A stretch of 64,000 nucleotides of DNA from the NCBI GenBank assembly GCA_046765875.1, contig JBKPSJ010000027.1, positions 18,254 to 82,253 of the forward strand. The letters run 5' to 3'. The notes beneath the pieces were generated by a model. It saw nothing but the letters and a program-made list of their open reading frames with translations. It ran no database searches and was not told where the DNA came from. Source of the stretch: DASRHY01 sp046765875 (lineage in GTDB: Bacteria > Actinomycetota > Actinomycetes > Propionibacteriales > Kribbellaceae). This document shows positions 49,117 through 59,283 of this stretch, in pieces (the stretch's first letter is position 1; each line of letters opens with the position of its first letter). A program made the position numbers and the translations under genes.

Positions 49117-51378
49117 ATGAGCATCGACTCCGTCGGCATCGCCGAGTCGACCCCAGATGTCGAACAGCCCTGGGGTGAACTGGGGCTGAAGATGGACGAG
49201 TACCACCGGATCCGCGAGTTGCTGGGCCGCCGGCCGACCTCGTGCGAGCTGGCGATGTACTCGGTGATGTGGAGCGAGCACTGCTCGTACAAGTCGTCCA
49301 AGGTGCACCTGCGCAGGTTCGCCGAGATCCCGCAGGAGACGCCGGCCGGCAAGATGCTGGCCGGCATCGGCGAGAACGCCGGTGTGATCGACATCGGCGA
49401 GGGCTACGCGGTCACCTTCAAGGTCGAGTCGCACAACCACCCGTCGTACGTCGAGCCGTACCAGGGCGCGGCCACCGGCGTCGGCGGCATCGTCCGCGAC
49501 ATCCTCGCGATGGGCGCCCGGCCGGTCGCGGTGATGGACCCGCTGCGATTCGGGCCGCTGCACGCCGAGGACACCAGGCGGGTGCTGCCCGGCGTGGTCG
49601 CCGGGATCGGTGGCTACGGCAACTGTCTCGGCCTGCCGAACATCGGTGGCGAGGTGGTGTTCGACGAGACCTACCTCGGCAATCCGCTGGTCAACGCGCT
49701 CTGCGTCGGCGTGATGCGGCACGAGGACCTGCACCTGGCCAAGGCGTCCGGCGTCGGCAACCAGGTGATCCTGTACGGCGCGAAGACCGGCGGCGACGGC
49801 ATCGGCGGTGTGTCGGTGCTGGCCAGCGAGACGTTCAGCTCCGACGGCCCGGCGAAGCGGCCAAGCGTCCAGGTCGGCGACCCGTTCATGGAGAAGCTGC
49901 TGATCGAGTGCACGCTCGAGCTGTTCGCGGCCGGCATCGTCACCGGCATCCAGGACCTGGGCGGTGCCGGGCTGTCCTGCGCGACCTCGGAGCTGGCCAG
50001 CGCCGGCGAGGGCGGCATGCACGTCGAGCTGGACAAGGTGCCGCTCCGGGACGCCTCGCTCGCGCCGGAGGAGATCCTGATGAGCGAGTCGCAGGAGCGG
50101 ATGATGGCCGTCGTCGAGCCCGGCGACGTCGAGCGGTTCCTCAAGATCTGCGCCAAGTGGGACGTCCAGGCCGACGTGATCGGCGAGGTCACCGACACCG
50201 GCCGGCTGCAGATCGACTGGCACGGCGAGCGAGTGGTCGACGTCGAGCCGCGTACCGTCGCACATGAGGGCCCGGTCTACCACCGCCAGTACGCCCGCCC
50301 TGCCTGGCAGGCGGCGTCGCTGAACAACCCGGCCGACAACCTGCTGCGACCGGTCAGCGGTGAGGACCTGCGAGCGACCCTGCTGCGGCTGGTCGCCTCG
50401 CCGAACCTGTGCGACAAGTCCTGGGTCACCGACCAGTACGACAGGTACGTGCTGGGCAACTCGGTGCTGAGCCAGCCGGAGAACAGCGGGATGATCCGGG
50501 TCGACGACACCAGCGGGCTCGGCGTCGCGGTGTCGACCGACTGCAACGGCCGGTTCGCCCGGCTGGACCCCTACGCGGGGGCTCAGCTCGCGCTGGCCGA
50601 GTCGTACCGCAACGTCGCCGTGACCGGCGCCCGGCCGCTGGCGGTCACCGACTGCCTGAACTTCGGCTCACCGGAGGACCCGGGCGTGATGTGGCAGTTC
50701 GCCGAGGCGGTACGCGGACTGGTCGACGGCTGCACGGCGCTGGGCATCCCGGTGACCGGCGGGAACGTGTCGTTCTACAACCAGACCGGCGACGTGCCGA
50801 TCCTGCCGACCCCGGTGGTCGGCATGCTCGGCGTCATCGAGGACGTGAACCGCCGTACGCCGATGGGCTTCACCGAGGCGATGGACGGGCACCAGATCTA
50901 CCTGCTCGGTGAGACGTACGACGAGTTGTCCGGCTCGGAGTGGGCGTACGTGGTGCACGACCACACCGGCGGCCGCCCGCCGCGGGTCGACTTCGACGCC
51001 GAGAAGGCGCTCGCCGACATCCTGATCACCGCCTCCCGCGATGGGCGGATCGCCGCCGCGCACGACGTGAGTGACGGCGGTGTGGCCCAGACGCTGGTCG
51101 AGTCGTGCTTGCGCGGCGGATCGGGTGCGCAGGTATCGGTGCCCGAGCACCTGTCCCCGTTCGTGTTCCTGTACTCGGAGTCGTCCGGGCGGGCCGTGGT
51201 CGCCGTACCGGAGTCGGAGGAGGAACGCTTCACCGAGCTGTGCGGGTCACGACAGTTCCCGTACACCAAGCTGGGCGTGATCGCCGGCCAGGATCTGGAC
51301 GTGCGAGACCTGTTCTCTGTCCCGCTGTCCGAGCTCCGCGAGGCCTGGACCGCGACCCTCCCGGCGGCTATGGCCTGA
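49117..51378 (+). CDS. purL: phosphoribosylformylglycinamidine synthase subunit PurL
   Basis: 753 residues from ATG 49117. The ATP-dependent synthase subunit. Landmarks: CELAMYSVMWSEHCSYKSSK, KVESHNHPSYVEPYQGAATG, RFGPLHAEDTRRVLPGVVAGI, GIQDLGGAGLSCATSELASAG, DVSDGGVAQTLVES. Small-type PurL that works with PurS and PurQ, both encoded 5 kb upstream on the same strand. It has its own promoter region shared with the divergent propeller gene. An AGGAG site lies 11 nt upstream of the ATG. Confidence 0.97.
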   Translation: MSIDSVGIAESTPDVEQPWGELGLKMDEYHRIRELLGRRPTSCELAMYSVMWSEHCSYKSSKVHLRRFAEIPQETPAGKMLAGIGENAGVIDIGEGYAVTFKVESHNHPSYVEPYQGAATGVGGIVRDILAMGARPVAVMDPLRFGPLHAEDTRRVLPGVVAGIGGYGNCLGLPNIGGEVVFDETYLGNPLVNALCVGVMRHEDLHLAKASGVGNQVILYGAKTGGDGIGGVSVLASETFSSDGPAKRPSVQVGDPFMEKLLIECTLELFAAGIVTGIQDLGGAGLSCATSELASAGEGGMHVELDKVPLRDASLAPEEILMSESQERMMAVVEPGDVERFLKICAKWDVQADVIGEVTDTGRLQIDWHGERVVDVEPRTVAHEGPVYHRQYARPAWQAASLNNPADNLLRPVSGEDLRATLLRLVASPNLCDKSWVTDQYDRYVLGNSVLSQPENSGMIRVDDTSGLGVAVSTDCNGRFARLDPYAGAQLALAESYRNVAVTGARPLAVTDCLNFGSPEDPGVMWQFAEAVRGLVDGCTALGIPVTGGNVSFYNQTGDVPILPTPVVGMLGVIEDVNRRTPMGFTEAMDGHQIYLLGETYDELSGSEWAYVVHDHTGGRPPRVDFDAEKALADILITASRDGRIAAAHDVSDGGVAQTLVESCLRGGSGAQVSVPEHLSPFVFLYSESSGRAVVAVPESEEERFTELCGSRQFPYTKLGVIAGQDLDVRDLFSVPLSELREAWTATLPAAMA

Positions 51379-51784
51379 TCCGGGTCATCTCGGCGTGGTA
51401 GCCGCCGCCCGGCCAGACCCAGTCGCCGGCCAGCTGCTTGCCGTCGGCATCGAACGTGCCGCGGAAGAACGCCGGTGAACCCTTCTGACCACCCCAGATG
51501 GTCAGCGTGTCGCCGTCGAGCCCGTACACGTAGTCGAGCGTGTTGCCCTCCGCGTCGTACACGCGGGACTTGATCTCGGTACCCGGCTGCTCCCCGAACC
51601 TTTTCTCGCGGCCGATCATCTCGGTGAAGCGGTTCTCGTGACCGGCCTGGGTAAGCGTGCCGCGCTGGACCAGGAAGTACCCGCCGTCCAGCCATTCGAA
51701 CGTGACAGTGCCGCTGGCCTCGCCGGACACGCTCCACGTTCCGACCAGCCGGCCCAGCTCCTGCAGTTCGTCGGTGGTGATCAT
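51368..51784 (-). CDS. DUF1579-like lipocalin-fold protein
   Basis: 138 residues from ATG 51784. A small beta-barrel pattern: LGRLVGTWSVSGEASGTVTFEWL, YFLVQRGTLTQAGHENRFTEMIG, GLDGDTLTIWGG, FFRGTFDADGKQLAGDWVWPGGGY. Members of this group are soluble, of unknown function, and common next to regulatory genes in actinobacteria. It overlaps the end of purL by 11 nt. A strong repeat cluster lies upstream. Confidence 0.75.
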   Translation of the reverse strand: MITTDELQELGRLVGTWSVSGEASGTVTFEWLDGGYFLVQRGTLTQAGHENRFTEMIGREKRFGEQPGTEIKSRVYDAEGNTLDYVYGLDGDTLTIWGGQKGSPAFFRGTFDADGKQLAGDWVWPGGGYHAEMTRIRP

Positions 51785-51915
51785 CACGGTGTTCCCTTCG
51801 TTCTCGGGGTGTGTTTGTGCTGCTACCTCGGAGCGGGGGGCATCGATCTGGACATCCCGCACGCGCCTTCAAGTCCTGACGGCGCTACCGATCCGGGGAC
51901 CTCGCACCGCGGGCA

Positions 51916-52116
51916 GGGGTTCGCACCCTGTCCTGTAGAGGCGCGAACCCTGATGTGGGGCGCGAACCCCGACTGGAGGGCGCGAACCCCGACGGCGCCA
52001 ATCGGACAACGGCGCGTCTCCGGCGACATCGCACCGTGGGCAGGGGTTCGCGCCGTGGGCAGGGGTTCGCACCCCCTTCTGCTGGGGGGCGAACCCCGAT
52101 GGAGGGTGCGAAGCCC
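51916..52116. repeat. cluster of eight GGGGTTCGC / GCGAACCCC repeats, ~19-nt period
   Basis: The 334-nt gap between the DUF1579-like start and the dhaM stop has no gene. It holds eight copies of the 9-mer GGGGTTCGC: plus orientation at 51916, 52043 and 52062, reverse at 51943 (one mismatch), 51962, 51982, 52089 and 52108 (one mismatch). Neighbours of the same orientation are 19-20 nt apart. The mixed orientation allows strong hairpins. Probably a terminator-rich or repeat-derived element; not CRISPR. Confidence 0.85.
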
Positions 52117-52118
52117 GA

Positions 52119-54473
52119 TCAGAGTGTGGCCAGGATGCGGCGGACGTCGGCGGCGGACGCCATGGTGAGGGCACGGGCGGCCAAGGCCCGGGCGTCTGCG
52201 AGACTGACACCGCGCAGGCGGGCCTTGACCAGCGGAACCTGAGGACCGACGGCGCTGAGCTCGCTGACACCGAGACCCGCCAGCAGCACCGCCGCGTCCG
52301 GATCACCGGCCAGGTCGCCGCAGACCGCGACATCGTCGACCACATCGGTGACCCGGCGGATCAGCGTCAGCACGGCCGGGTCGAGGGCGTCGGCCAGTCC
52401 GGCGACGGCAGCGTTCCCGCGGTCTGCGGCCAGGGTGTACTGGGTCAGGTCGTTCGTGCCGATGCTGACGAAGTCCAGCCCGGCCGCCAGGTGGTCGATC
52501 CGCAGCGCGGCCGCCGGTACCTCGACCATGATCCCGACCGGGATGTCGCAGCCGACCAGCCCACGTGCCCAGGTCAGCTCCTCGGCCGTGGCGACCATCG
52601 GGAACATCACCCGTACCTCGGTCTGAGCCGCGGCCCTGCAGACGGCGGCCAGTTGGTCGCGCAGCAGGCCGGGCCGGTCCCGGAACACCCGCAGCCCGCG
52701 TACGCCCAGGAACGGGTTCGGCTCGGCCGGCTGCGGGAAGAACGGCAGCGGTTTGTCGCCGCCGGCGTCCCAGGTCCGGATCGTGATCGGCCCACCGACT
52801 GCCTGGCCGATCGCCACGAACGCTTCGGTCTGCTCCTCGACCGACGGCGCGGTCGCACGGTCGCCGAACAACACCTCGGTACGGACCAGACCCGACCCTT
52901 CGGCGCCGAGCTTCGCCGCGGCCGTCGCGTCGGCGACCGATCCGACGTTGGCGTGAACGGCGATCCGGTGCCCGTCGGTCGTCTCGGCCGGTGCGGCCGC
53001 GTGCTCGATCGCGGTACGCCGCTCGCCGACCCGTCGGTCCAGCAGATCCCGGAACCCGCGCTCGGTCTCCGCGTCCGGCCCGACGACGAACCGACGGGAC
53101 CTCGCGTCGAACCCCACCAGTTGGCCAGGCATGACCACGACCTTGCCCACGTCGGTGATGATCGGGATGCCGCGAGACTTGGCGACGATCACGCCGTGCC
53201 CGGTGGCGCCACCCGCTCTGGTCGCTATGCCGAGCACCACCGCCGGGTCCACGGTGGCGGCCGTCGCCGGATCGATCTCCGGTACGACGAGGATGCCGCC
53301 GGCCTGGTCGTCCTCGGTTGGTGTACCCGCCAGCGCGGCAAGGATCCGGCGGCGTACGGCACGGATGTCCTGGGCCCGGGCTCGCTGGTACGGATCCTCC
53401 AGGCCCTCGAACCGGGCAGCGATCCCGTCGAGCGTGTCCGACCAGGCCTGCGGGGCGGGCGTACCGGTTTCTAGGGCCTTGCTGACCTGGTCATTCACAT
53501 CGGGATCATCGAGCAGCGCCAGGTGCGCGTCGAAGATCGCACCCTCGTCGGAGGTGTCGCGGATCTCGCTCAGCCGGGTGGCGACGGCCTTCACCGCGTC
53601 GGCCGACCGGGTTCGCTCGGTGTCGGCATCGCCGGTGACATACCCGGACAGATCGACATCGGTCGCGGGCACGATGGCGGGCCCTATCGCAACGTCGACA
53701 CCCGAGCCCTGCCCGGTCGAGACCCGGGCGGGCGCCGCCGGTGCCGGCTCGAGATCGCCGAAGCCGGTGGCGGCGAAGTCCGTGATCGCGGCGAGCGCGG
53801 CCGCGGCGTCCGGCCCCTCGGCGGTGGCGCGGAGCTGGTGACCCTGGCGGGCGTCGAGGGTGGCGACCAGGCTCAGGCTGGCGGCGTCGACCGGACCGCG
53901 GCCGGTGGTCAGGTTGGTCAGCGTGACCCGCGAGTCGAACGAGCGGACCAGCGCGACGAGTTTCGCCGCCGGCCGGGCATGCAGGCCGTGCGGGTTCGGC
54001 ACCGGGATCTCGACCCGCTCGGCACCCTCCTCGACCATTACCGATGCTGCCGACGCTGCCGGGGCGACATCGCCGATGTGCTCCTGCTTGGCGACCAGGC
54101 CGTTGCGCGCCTCGGCGGCCACCGCGTCGAGCGGCGCTCCGGTGGCGGCCAGGACGTAGGCCGCGACCAGGCCCTCGACCATCGGCGCGCTGGTCAGCTT
54201 CACTCGGGCCTGTACGTCCGGGTCGAGGAACTCCAGGGCCATCTCGGCGCTGAGCACGGCGCTGCCGAGGTCGAGCAGGACCAGCACGCCGTCCGGGCCG
54301 TCGACCTGCTCGATCGCGCCGCTGACCGCGGTCGCGTCGGTGCCGAACGTCGTCTCGTCCAGGCCCGCGGCGACCGCGATCGCCGGGCTGTCGCCGGTCA
54401 CCATCTCCCGCGCCAGCCCGACGGCGGCGTCCGCCAGGGCTCGGCTGTGCGACACCACCACGATCCCGATCAT
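52119..54473 (-). CDS. dhaM: DhaM phosphotransferase fused to HPr and PTS enzyme I
   Basis: 784 residues. Three parts: DhaM/EIIA-Man-like domain 1-130 with active His in IGIVVVSHSRALADA; HPr domain about 155-245 with IPVPNPHGLHARPAAKLV; enzyme I from about 260 to the end with phospho-His in GGATGHGVIVAKSRGIPIITD, LVRTEVLFGDRA, and the PEP site VSIGTNDLTQYTLAADRGN. It moves phosphate from PEP to the ADP on DhaL, so it drives dihydroxyacetone kinase. Third gene of dhaKLM, separated from dhaL by a 76-nt gap holding a strong palindrome. Confidence 0.95.
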   Translation of the reverse strand: MIGIVVVSHSRALADAAVGLAREMVTGDSPAIAVAAGLDETTFGTDATAVSGAIEQVDGPDGVLVLLDLGSAVLSAEMALEFLDPDVQARVKLTSAPMVEGLVAAYVLAATGAPLDAVAAEARNGLVAKQEHIGDVAPAASAASVMVEEGAERVEIPVPNPHGLHARPAAKLVALVRSFDSRVTLTNLTTGRGPVDAASLSLVATLDARQGHQLRATAEGPDAAAALAAITDFAATGFGDLEPAPAAPARVSTGQGSGVDVAIGPAIVPATDVDLSGYVTGDADTERTRSADAVKAVATRLSEIRDTSDEGAIFDAHLALLDDPDVNDQVSKALETGTPAPQAWSDTLDGIAARFEGLEDPYQRARAQDIRAVRRRILAALAGTPTEDDQAGGILVVPEIDPATAATVDPAVVLGIATRAGGATGHGVIVAKSRGIPIITDVGKVVVMPGQLVGFDARSRRFVVGPDAETERGFRDLLDRRVGERRTAIEHAAAPAETTDGHRIAVHANVGSVADATAAAKLGAEGSGLVRTEVLFGDRATAPSVEEQTEAFVAIGQAVGGPITIRTWDAGGDKPLPFFPQPAEPNPFLGVRGLRVFRDRPGLLRDQLAAVCRAAAQTEVRVMFPMVATAEELTWARGLVGCDIPVGIMVEVPAAALRIDHLAAGLDFVSIGTNDLTQYTLAADRGNAAVAGLADALDPAVLTLIRRVTDVVDDVAVCGDLAGDPDAAVLLAGLGVSELSAVGPQVPLVKARLRGVSLADARALAARALTMASAADVRRILATL

Positions 54474-54495
54474 GCGCTCACCATCCCGTACCCAT

Positions 54496-54548
54496 CCGTT
54501 GCGTCCGAAGATGTGGTGCGGAACGCGCCAGATCTTCGGACGCAACGG
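54496..54548. repeat. long palindrome between dhaL and dhaM
   Basis: Left arm CCGTTGCGTCCGAAGAT (54496-54512) and right arm ATCTTCGGACGCAACGG (54532-54548) pair perfectly over 17 bp; the 19-nt loop can add seven more pairs (TGGTGCG/CGCGCCA, one wobble). It fills almost the entire gap between two genes of one operon. Shares the core TTGCGTCC(R)A(M)GAT with the palindrome at 56255-56342. Confidence 0.85.
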
Positions 54549-54549
54549 G

Positions 54550-55167
54550 TCACGACAGTGTGCGGGCTGCGGACTCCACGAGCAGCGTGGTGCTGGTCGC
54601 ACCGGGATCCTGGTGGCCGGCGCTGCGCTCGCCAAGGTACGACGCCCGGCCCTTGCGGGCCACCAGCGGGATGGTCGCGTCCCGGCCCTTCGCGGCCGCC
54701 TCCGCCGCCGCGGCCAGGGCCGGTCCGATGCCCTCGCCCTGCGCCGCGTCGTACGCCTCCAGCGCGGGTGCCCAGGCGTCGTACATGGTCTTGTCGCCGG
54801 CCTCGGCCTTGCCGCGGGCAACGATTCCCTCGACGCCCGCCCGCAGCGCGCCACCGAGCTCGGCCGGGCCGATCTCGGCGGCGCCCGCGAGTGCGGTGCC
54901 GAACCGCAGGAAGAACGTCCCGTACAGCGGGCCGCTGGCGCCGCCGACCGTGCTGACCAACGTCATCCCGGCCTTCTTGAGCAGCGCGTCAGGGCTCTCG
55001 AAGCCGCCGTCCAGTGCGGCCACGACCGCCTTCATCCCGCGGTCCATGTTCGCGCCGTGGTCGGCGTCACCGATCGCCGAGTCCAGCTCGGTGAGCATCG
55101 CGGCGTTCTCGTGGATGGAGCCGGCGAAGTCCCGTAGCCAGTCCGACAGGCTTTGGACGTCGATCAT
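54550..55167 (-). CDS. dhaL: dihydroxyacetone kinase subunit DhaL (ADP-binding)
   Basis: 205 residues from ATG 55167, overlapping dhaK by 4 nt (ATGA). All-helical barrel that holds ADP. Signature DSAIGDADHGANMDRGMKAV supplies the Asp residues for the two Mg ions; also TVGGASGPLYGTFFLRFG and the C-terminal HQDPGATSTTLLVE. The longer open frame upstream (14 residues) is without support. It accepts phosphate from DhaM and passes it to the DhaK-bound substrate. Confidence 0.96.
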   Translation of the reverse strand: MIDVQSLSDWLRDFAGSIHENAAMLTELDSAIGDADHGANMDRGMKAVVAALDGGFESPDALLKKAGMTLVSTVGGASGPLYGTFFLRFGTALAGAAEIGPAELGGALRAGVEGIVARGKAEAGDKTMYDAWAPALEAYDAAQGEGIGPALAAAAEAAAKGRDATIPLVARKGRASYLGERSAGHQDPGATSTTLLVESAARTLS

Positions 55168-56168
55168 GCTCCCCACCGTAGACCGGGTGTGTTGACGGGC
55201 GCGTCCCACAACCCGAGCAGGTCGTCGTCGACCTTGAGCAACGTCACCGAGCAGCCGGCCATCTCCAGCGAGGTGATGTAGTTGCCGACCAGCGACCGGG
55301 CGATCGAGACGCCGGCCGCGTCGAGCAGCTGCTTGACCTCGTTGTACATCAGGTAGAGCTCTATCAGCGGCGTACCGCCCATGCCGTTGACGAAGGCGAC
55401 CACCGTGTCGCCACTGCCGTACGGCAGGTCCGACAGCACCGGGTCGACCAGCATCTGGGCGATCTCCTTGGCCGGTGCCAGCGGCCTGCGCTCCCGGCCG
55501 GGCTCGCCGTGGATGCCGATGCCGACCTCCATCTCGTTCTCGGCCAGCTCGAAGGTCGGCTTGCCCGCCGCCGGGACGGTGCAGGAGGTGAGCGCCATAC
55601 CCATGCTCCGGCCGTTGTCGTTCACCTTGGTCGCGACATCGGCGACCTCGGCCAGTGACCGACCCTGTTCCGCGGCCGCGCCGGCAATCTTCTCCAGTAG
55701 TACGGTCACGCCGACGCCACGACGGCCGGCGGTGTACAGCGAGTCCTGGACGGCCACGTCGTCGTTGGTGACCACCGACTTGACCTCGGTACCGGCGTCG
55801 GCGGCGGCCATCTCGGCGGCCATGTCGAAGTTCATCACGTCGCCGGTGTAGTTCTTCACGATGTGCAGCACGCCGGCGCCGCCGTCAACCTCCTTGGTCG
55901 CGGCCATCATCTGATCCGGCACCGGGGAGGTGAAGACCTCGCCCGCGCAGGCCGCGTCGAGCATGCCGACGCCGACGAATCCGCCGTGCATCGGCTCATG
56001 CCCCGAACCGCCGCCGGAGATCAGCCCTACCTTGCCCTGTCGGGGGGTGTCCTTGCGATAGACGACCTTGAGTTCGTGATCCACCCGAACCCGGTCCCCG
56101 TGCGCAGCCTCGAAACCGCGAAGCGCTTCACTCACAACATCAGCAGGGTCGTTGATGAGCTTCTTCAT
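55164..56168 (-). CDS. dhaK: dihydroxyacetone kinase subunit DhaK
   Basis: 334 residues from ATG 56168; AAGGGA lies 9 nt upstream, which prefers it over GTG 56174. Binds dihydroxyacetone covalently by a hemiaminal to the His in GIGIHGEPGRERR; substrate pocket also in LISGGGSGHEPMHGGFVG and NYTGDVMNFDMA. It makes dihydroxyacetone phosphate for glycolysis, where the product meets FbaA. First gene of the operon. Confidence 0.97.
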   Translation of the reverse strand: MKKLINDPADVVSEALRGFEAAHGDRVRVDHELKVVYRKDTPRQGKVGLISGGGSGHEPMHGGFVGVGMLDAACAGEVFTSPVPDQMMAATKEVDGGAGVLHIVKNYTGDVMNFDMAAEMAAADAGTEVKSVVTNDDVAVQDSLYTAGRRGVGVTVLLEKIAGAAAEQGRSLAEVADVATKVNDNGRSMGMALTSCTVPAAGKPTFELAENEMEVGIGIHGEPGRERRPLAPAKEIAQMLVDPVLSDLPYGSGDTVVAFVNGMGGTPLIELYLMYNEVKQLLDAAGVSIARSLVGNYITSLEMAGCSVTLLKVDDDLLGLWDAPVNTPGLRWGA

Positions 56169-56254
56169 AAGCACATTCCCTTACGACACCGGTGCCGCGG
56201 TCAATAGCAGTCAGTGACAACCTTCGCCGTAGTGCGAACACGGCCCACCCAAAC

Positions 56255-56342
56255 CCGATCGTTGGACACAAATGGTCACGCCTGGTCACCCGGCCAGCAG
56301 TCACCCGCGGTACGGGCGTGACCATTTGCGTCCAACGATCGG
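56255..56342. repeat. 28-bp inverted repeat upstream of dhaK
   Basis: The 28-nt left arm (56255-56282, starting CCGATCGTTGGAC) and right arm (56315-56342, ending GTCCAACGATCGG) are complementary with a single mismatch, around a 32-nt loop. It lies in the 242-nt gap between the end of the ECF gene and the start of dhaK, both on the minus strand. It can terminate the ECF transcript or mark a repeat family. No other feature is seen in the gap. Confidence 0.85.
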
Positions 56343-56410
56343 CAACGGAAAAGGGGCGCCGACGGTCAGTCTTGGAGGGGCGGGGCGTGCGCGGTCGGCG
56401 ACAAGCACGG

Positions 56411-56980
56411 TCAGTCCTTGGGGCGGAGAAGGGGGCGGACCACCTCACGGGCGTCGTGGATGCGGGACTTGACCGTGCCCAGGGGTGCGCCGACGGCGGC
56501 GGCGATCTCCTCGTACGACAACCCGTAGACGTCGCGCAGGACCAACGGTGTCACCATCTGCGGCTTGTCCTTCTCCAGCGTCTCCAGCGCCTCGAGCAGG
56601 TCCAGCCGGGTGCCGGCGATCACCGAGGTCGTTCGCGGGTCCGGGCGTTCGAGCTGCTCGGGGTGGTGCGCGGCGGCGGCGCGTCGCTTGAGCTTGCGGT
56701 AGGTCGTCCGCGCGGAGTTCGCCGCGACGGTGTGCACCCAGGTGGAGAAGGTGCTGCGGCCCGAGAAGGTGCCGATCTTGGTCGCGATGTTGATCATCGC
56801 CTCCTGGCAGGCGTCCTCGGCGTCGGCGCTGAACGGGAGAACGCTCTTGCAGATCCGCAGCACCTTCGGCTGGATCGTCCGCAGCAGGTCGTCCATGGCC
56901 GCCGAGTCGCCGTCGGCCGCGCGCTGGGCGAGCACGGAGAGTTCGTCAGAGCTGACACCGTTGTCCGTTCGATCGCCCAT
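56411..56980 (-). CDS. ECF-type RNA polymerase sigma factor
   Basis: 189 residues. Region 2 about 25-95: RICKSVLPFSADAEDACQEAMINIATKIGTF, STFSTWVHTVAANSARTTYRKLKRR; region 4 about 130-185: EKDKPQMVTPLVLRDVYGLSYEEIAAAVGAPLGTVKSRIHDAR. No anti-sigma gene is adjacent. Instead a Ser/Thr kinase is divergently encoded 53 nt away, which may control it by phosphorylation. ATG 56980. The sigma subgroup cannot be set without a search. Confidence 0.93.
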   Translation of the reverse strand: MGDRTDNGVSSDELSVLAQRAADGDSAAMDDLLRTIQPKVLRICKSVLPFSADAEDACQEAMINIATKIGTFSGRSTFSTWVHTVAANSARTTYRKLKRRAAAAHHPEQLERPDPRTTSVIAGTRLDLLEALETLEKDKPQMVTPLVLRDVYGLSYEEIAAAVGAPLGTVKSRIHDAREVVRPLLRPKD

Positions 56981-57033
56981 TGGTTACCTCGTCGTTAGCT
57001 ATTCACCTGACCTGCGCCCCGGAGTGGCCCATA

Positions 57034-58523
<1,490 letters not shown>

Positions 58524-58527
<4 letters not shown>

Positions 58528-59216
58528 CTGGGTTTGTCGGACTCCGTCCGCACCAGATGAGCGGTCTCGGTCGCCCGCTCCAGTACCACCCGCAGGGCGT
58601 CGACGTCGCGGGTCCGGCCGGTGACGGCGAGTTCCATCCCGTCCACCCATCGGATGCGCACCCACTTGCGGTAGTGGTCGGTGACATCGACGTAGCTGTA
58701 GGCGAGTTCCTCGTACCACCGGGTCGTGCCGTCCACGTGCGACTTCACGCTGCCGCTGTCGCTGGTGACGTTCGCCAGCCCGGGCGTGCCGTTGCGCCGC
58801 AGTTGGGCCTCGCGGTACTTGCCGGCCTGAGCTATCGACGTCATCTCGGGCCGGGCCGCCACCCGCAGGTTGTACTCACGAACCTGCCGGAACCGGCCCT
58901 CGTTGTTCTCGCCCGGCAATCGGATGTGGTCGGTCCAGTCCAGCGGGATCTGCACCTTCAGCGTGTTCGGAGTACCAGGCACCTCGGCCCAGTCCCATTT
59001 GCTGGGCTCCTCGAACGCGGGCGGGTACGCGGGATCCTCGCGGACCGACAACGCCGGGGTCGAGATCACCTGCGGCGGGATCGCGGACAGCGGAGCGGGC
59101 GTACCGGCGGAGAGCGGCTGCTTCTGTGTCAGCAGTCCAGCCCCTCCGCCACCGAGTGCGCCGACTGCGGCGACGCCGACGACGGCACCGACCAGTGCCG
59201 CCGTCCTGCCACCCAC
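58524..59216 (-). CDS. single-pass membrane protein, first of three related
   Basis: 230 residues from GTG 59216. N-terminal membrane helix (AALVGAVVGVAAVGALGGGGAGLL), a Pro-rich stretch, then an extracellular domain with LKVQIPLDWTDHIRLPG, ATVTS-like strands and the C-terminal WVRIRWVDGMELAVTGRTRDVDALRVVLERAT. The C-terminal motif is shared with the next two genes. Function unknown; it is exported and anchored. Overlaps the convergent kinase by 4 nt. Confidence 0.75.
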
Positions 59217-59283
59217 GTCCGACCCCTCTCCGGCACTGATCCCCTGATGTCAAGACGTCTGGCAAGCCTGAAAGGTTGGCTCG

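Noticed and set aside
51916..52116. Possible CRISPR array, from regular 19-nt repeats.
   Set aside because: The repeat core is only 9 nt, spacers of about 10 nt are too short, orientation alternates and no cas genes are present.
56255..56342. Insertion-sequence ends.
   Set aside because: The inverted repeats are only 32 nt apart with no transposase or target duplication, so a palindromic element is more fitting.
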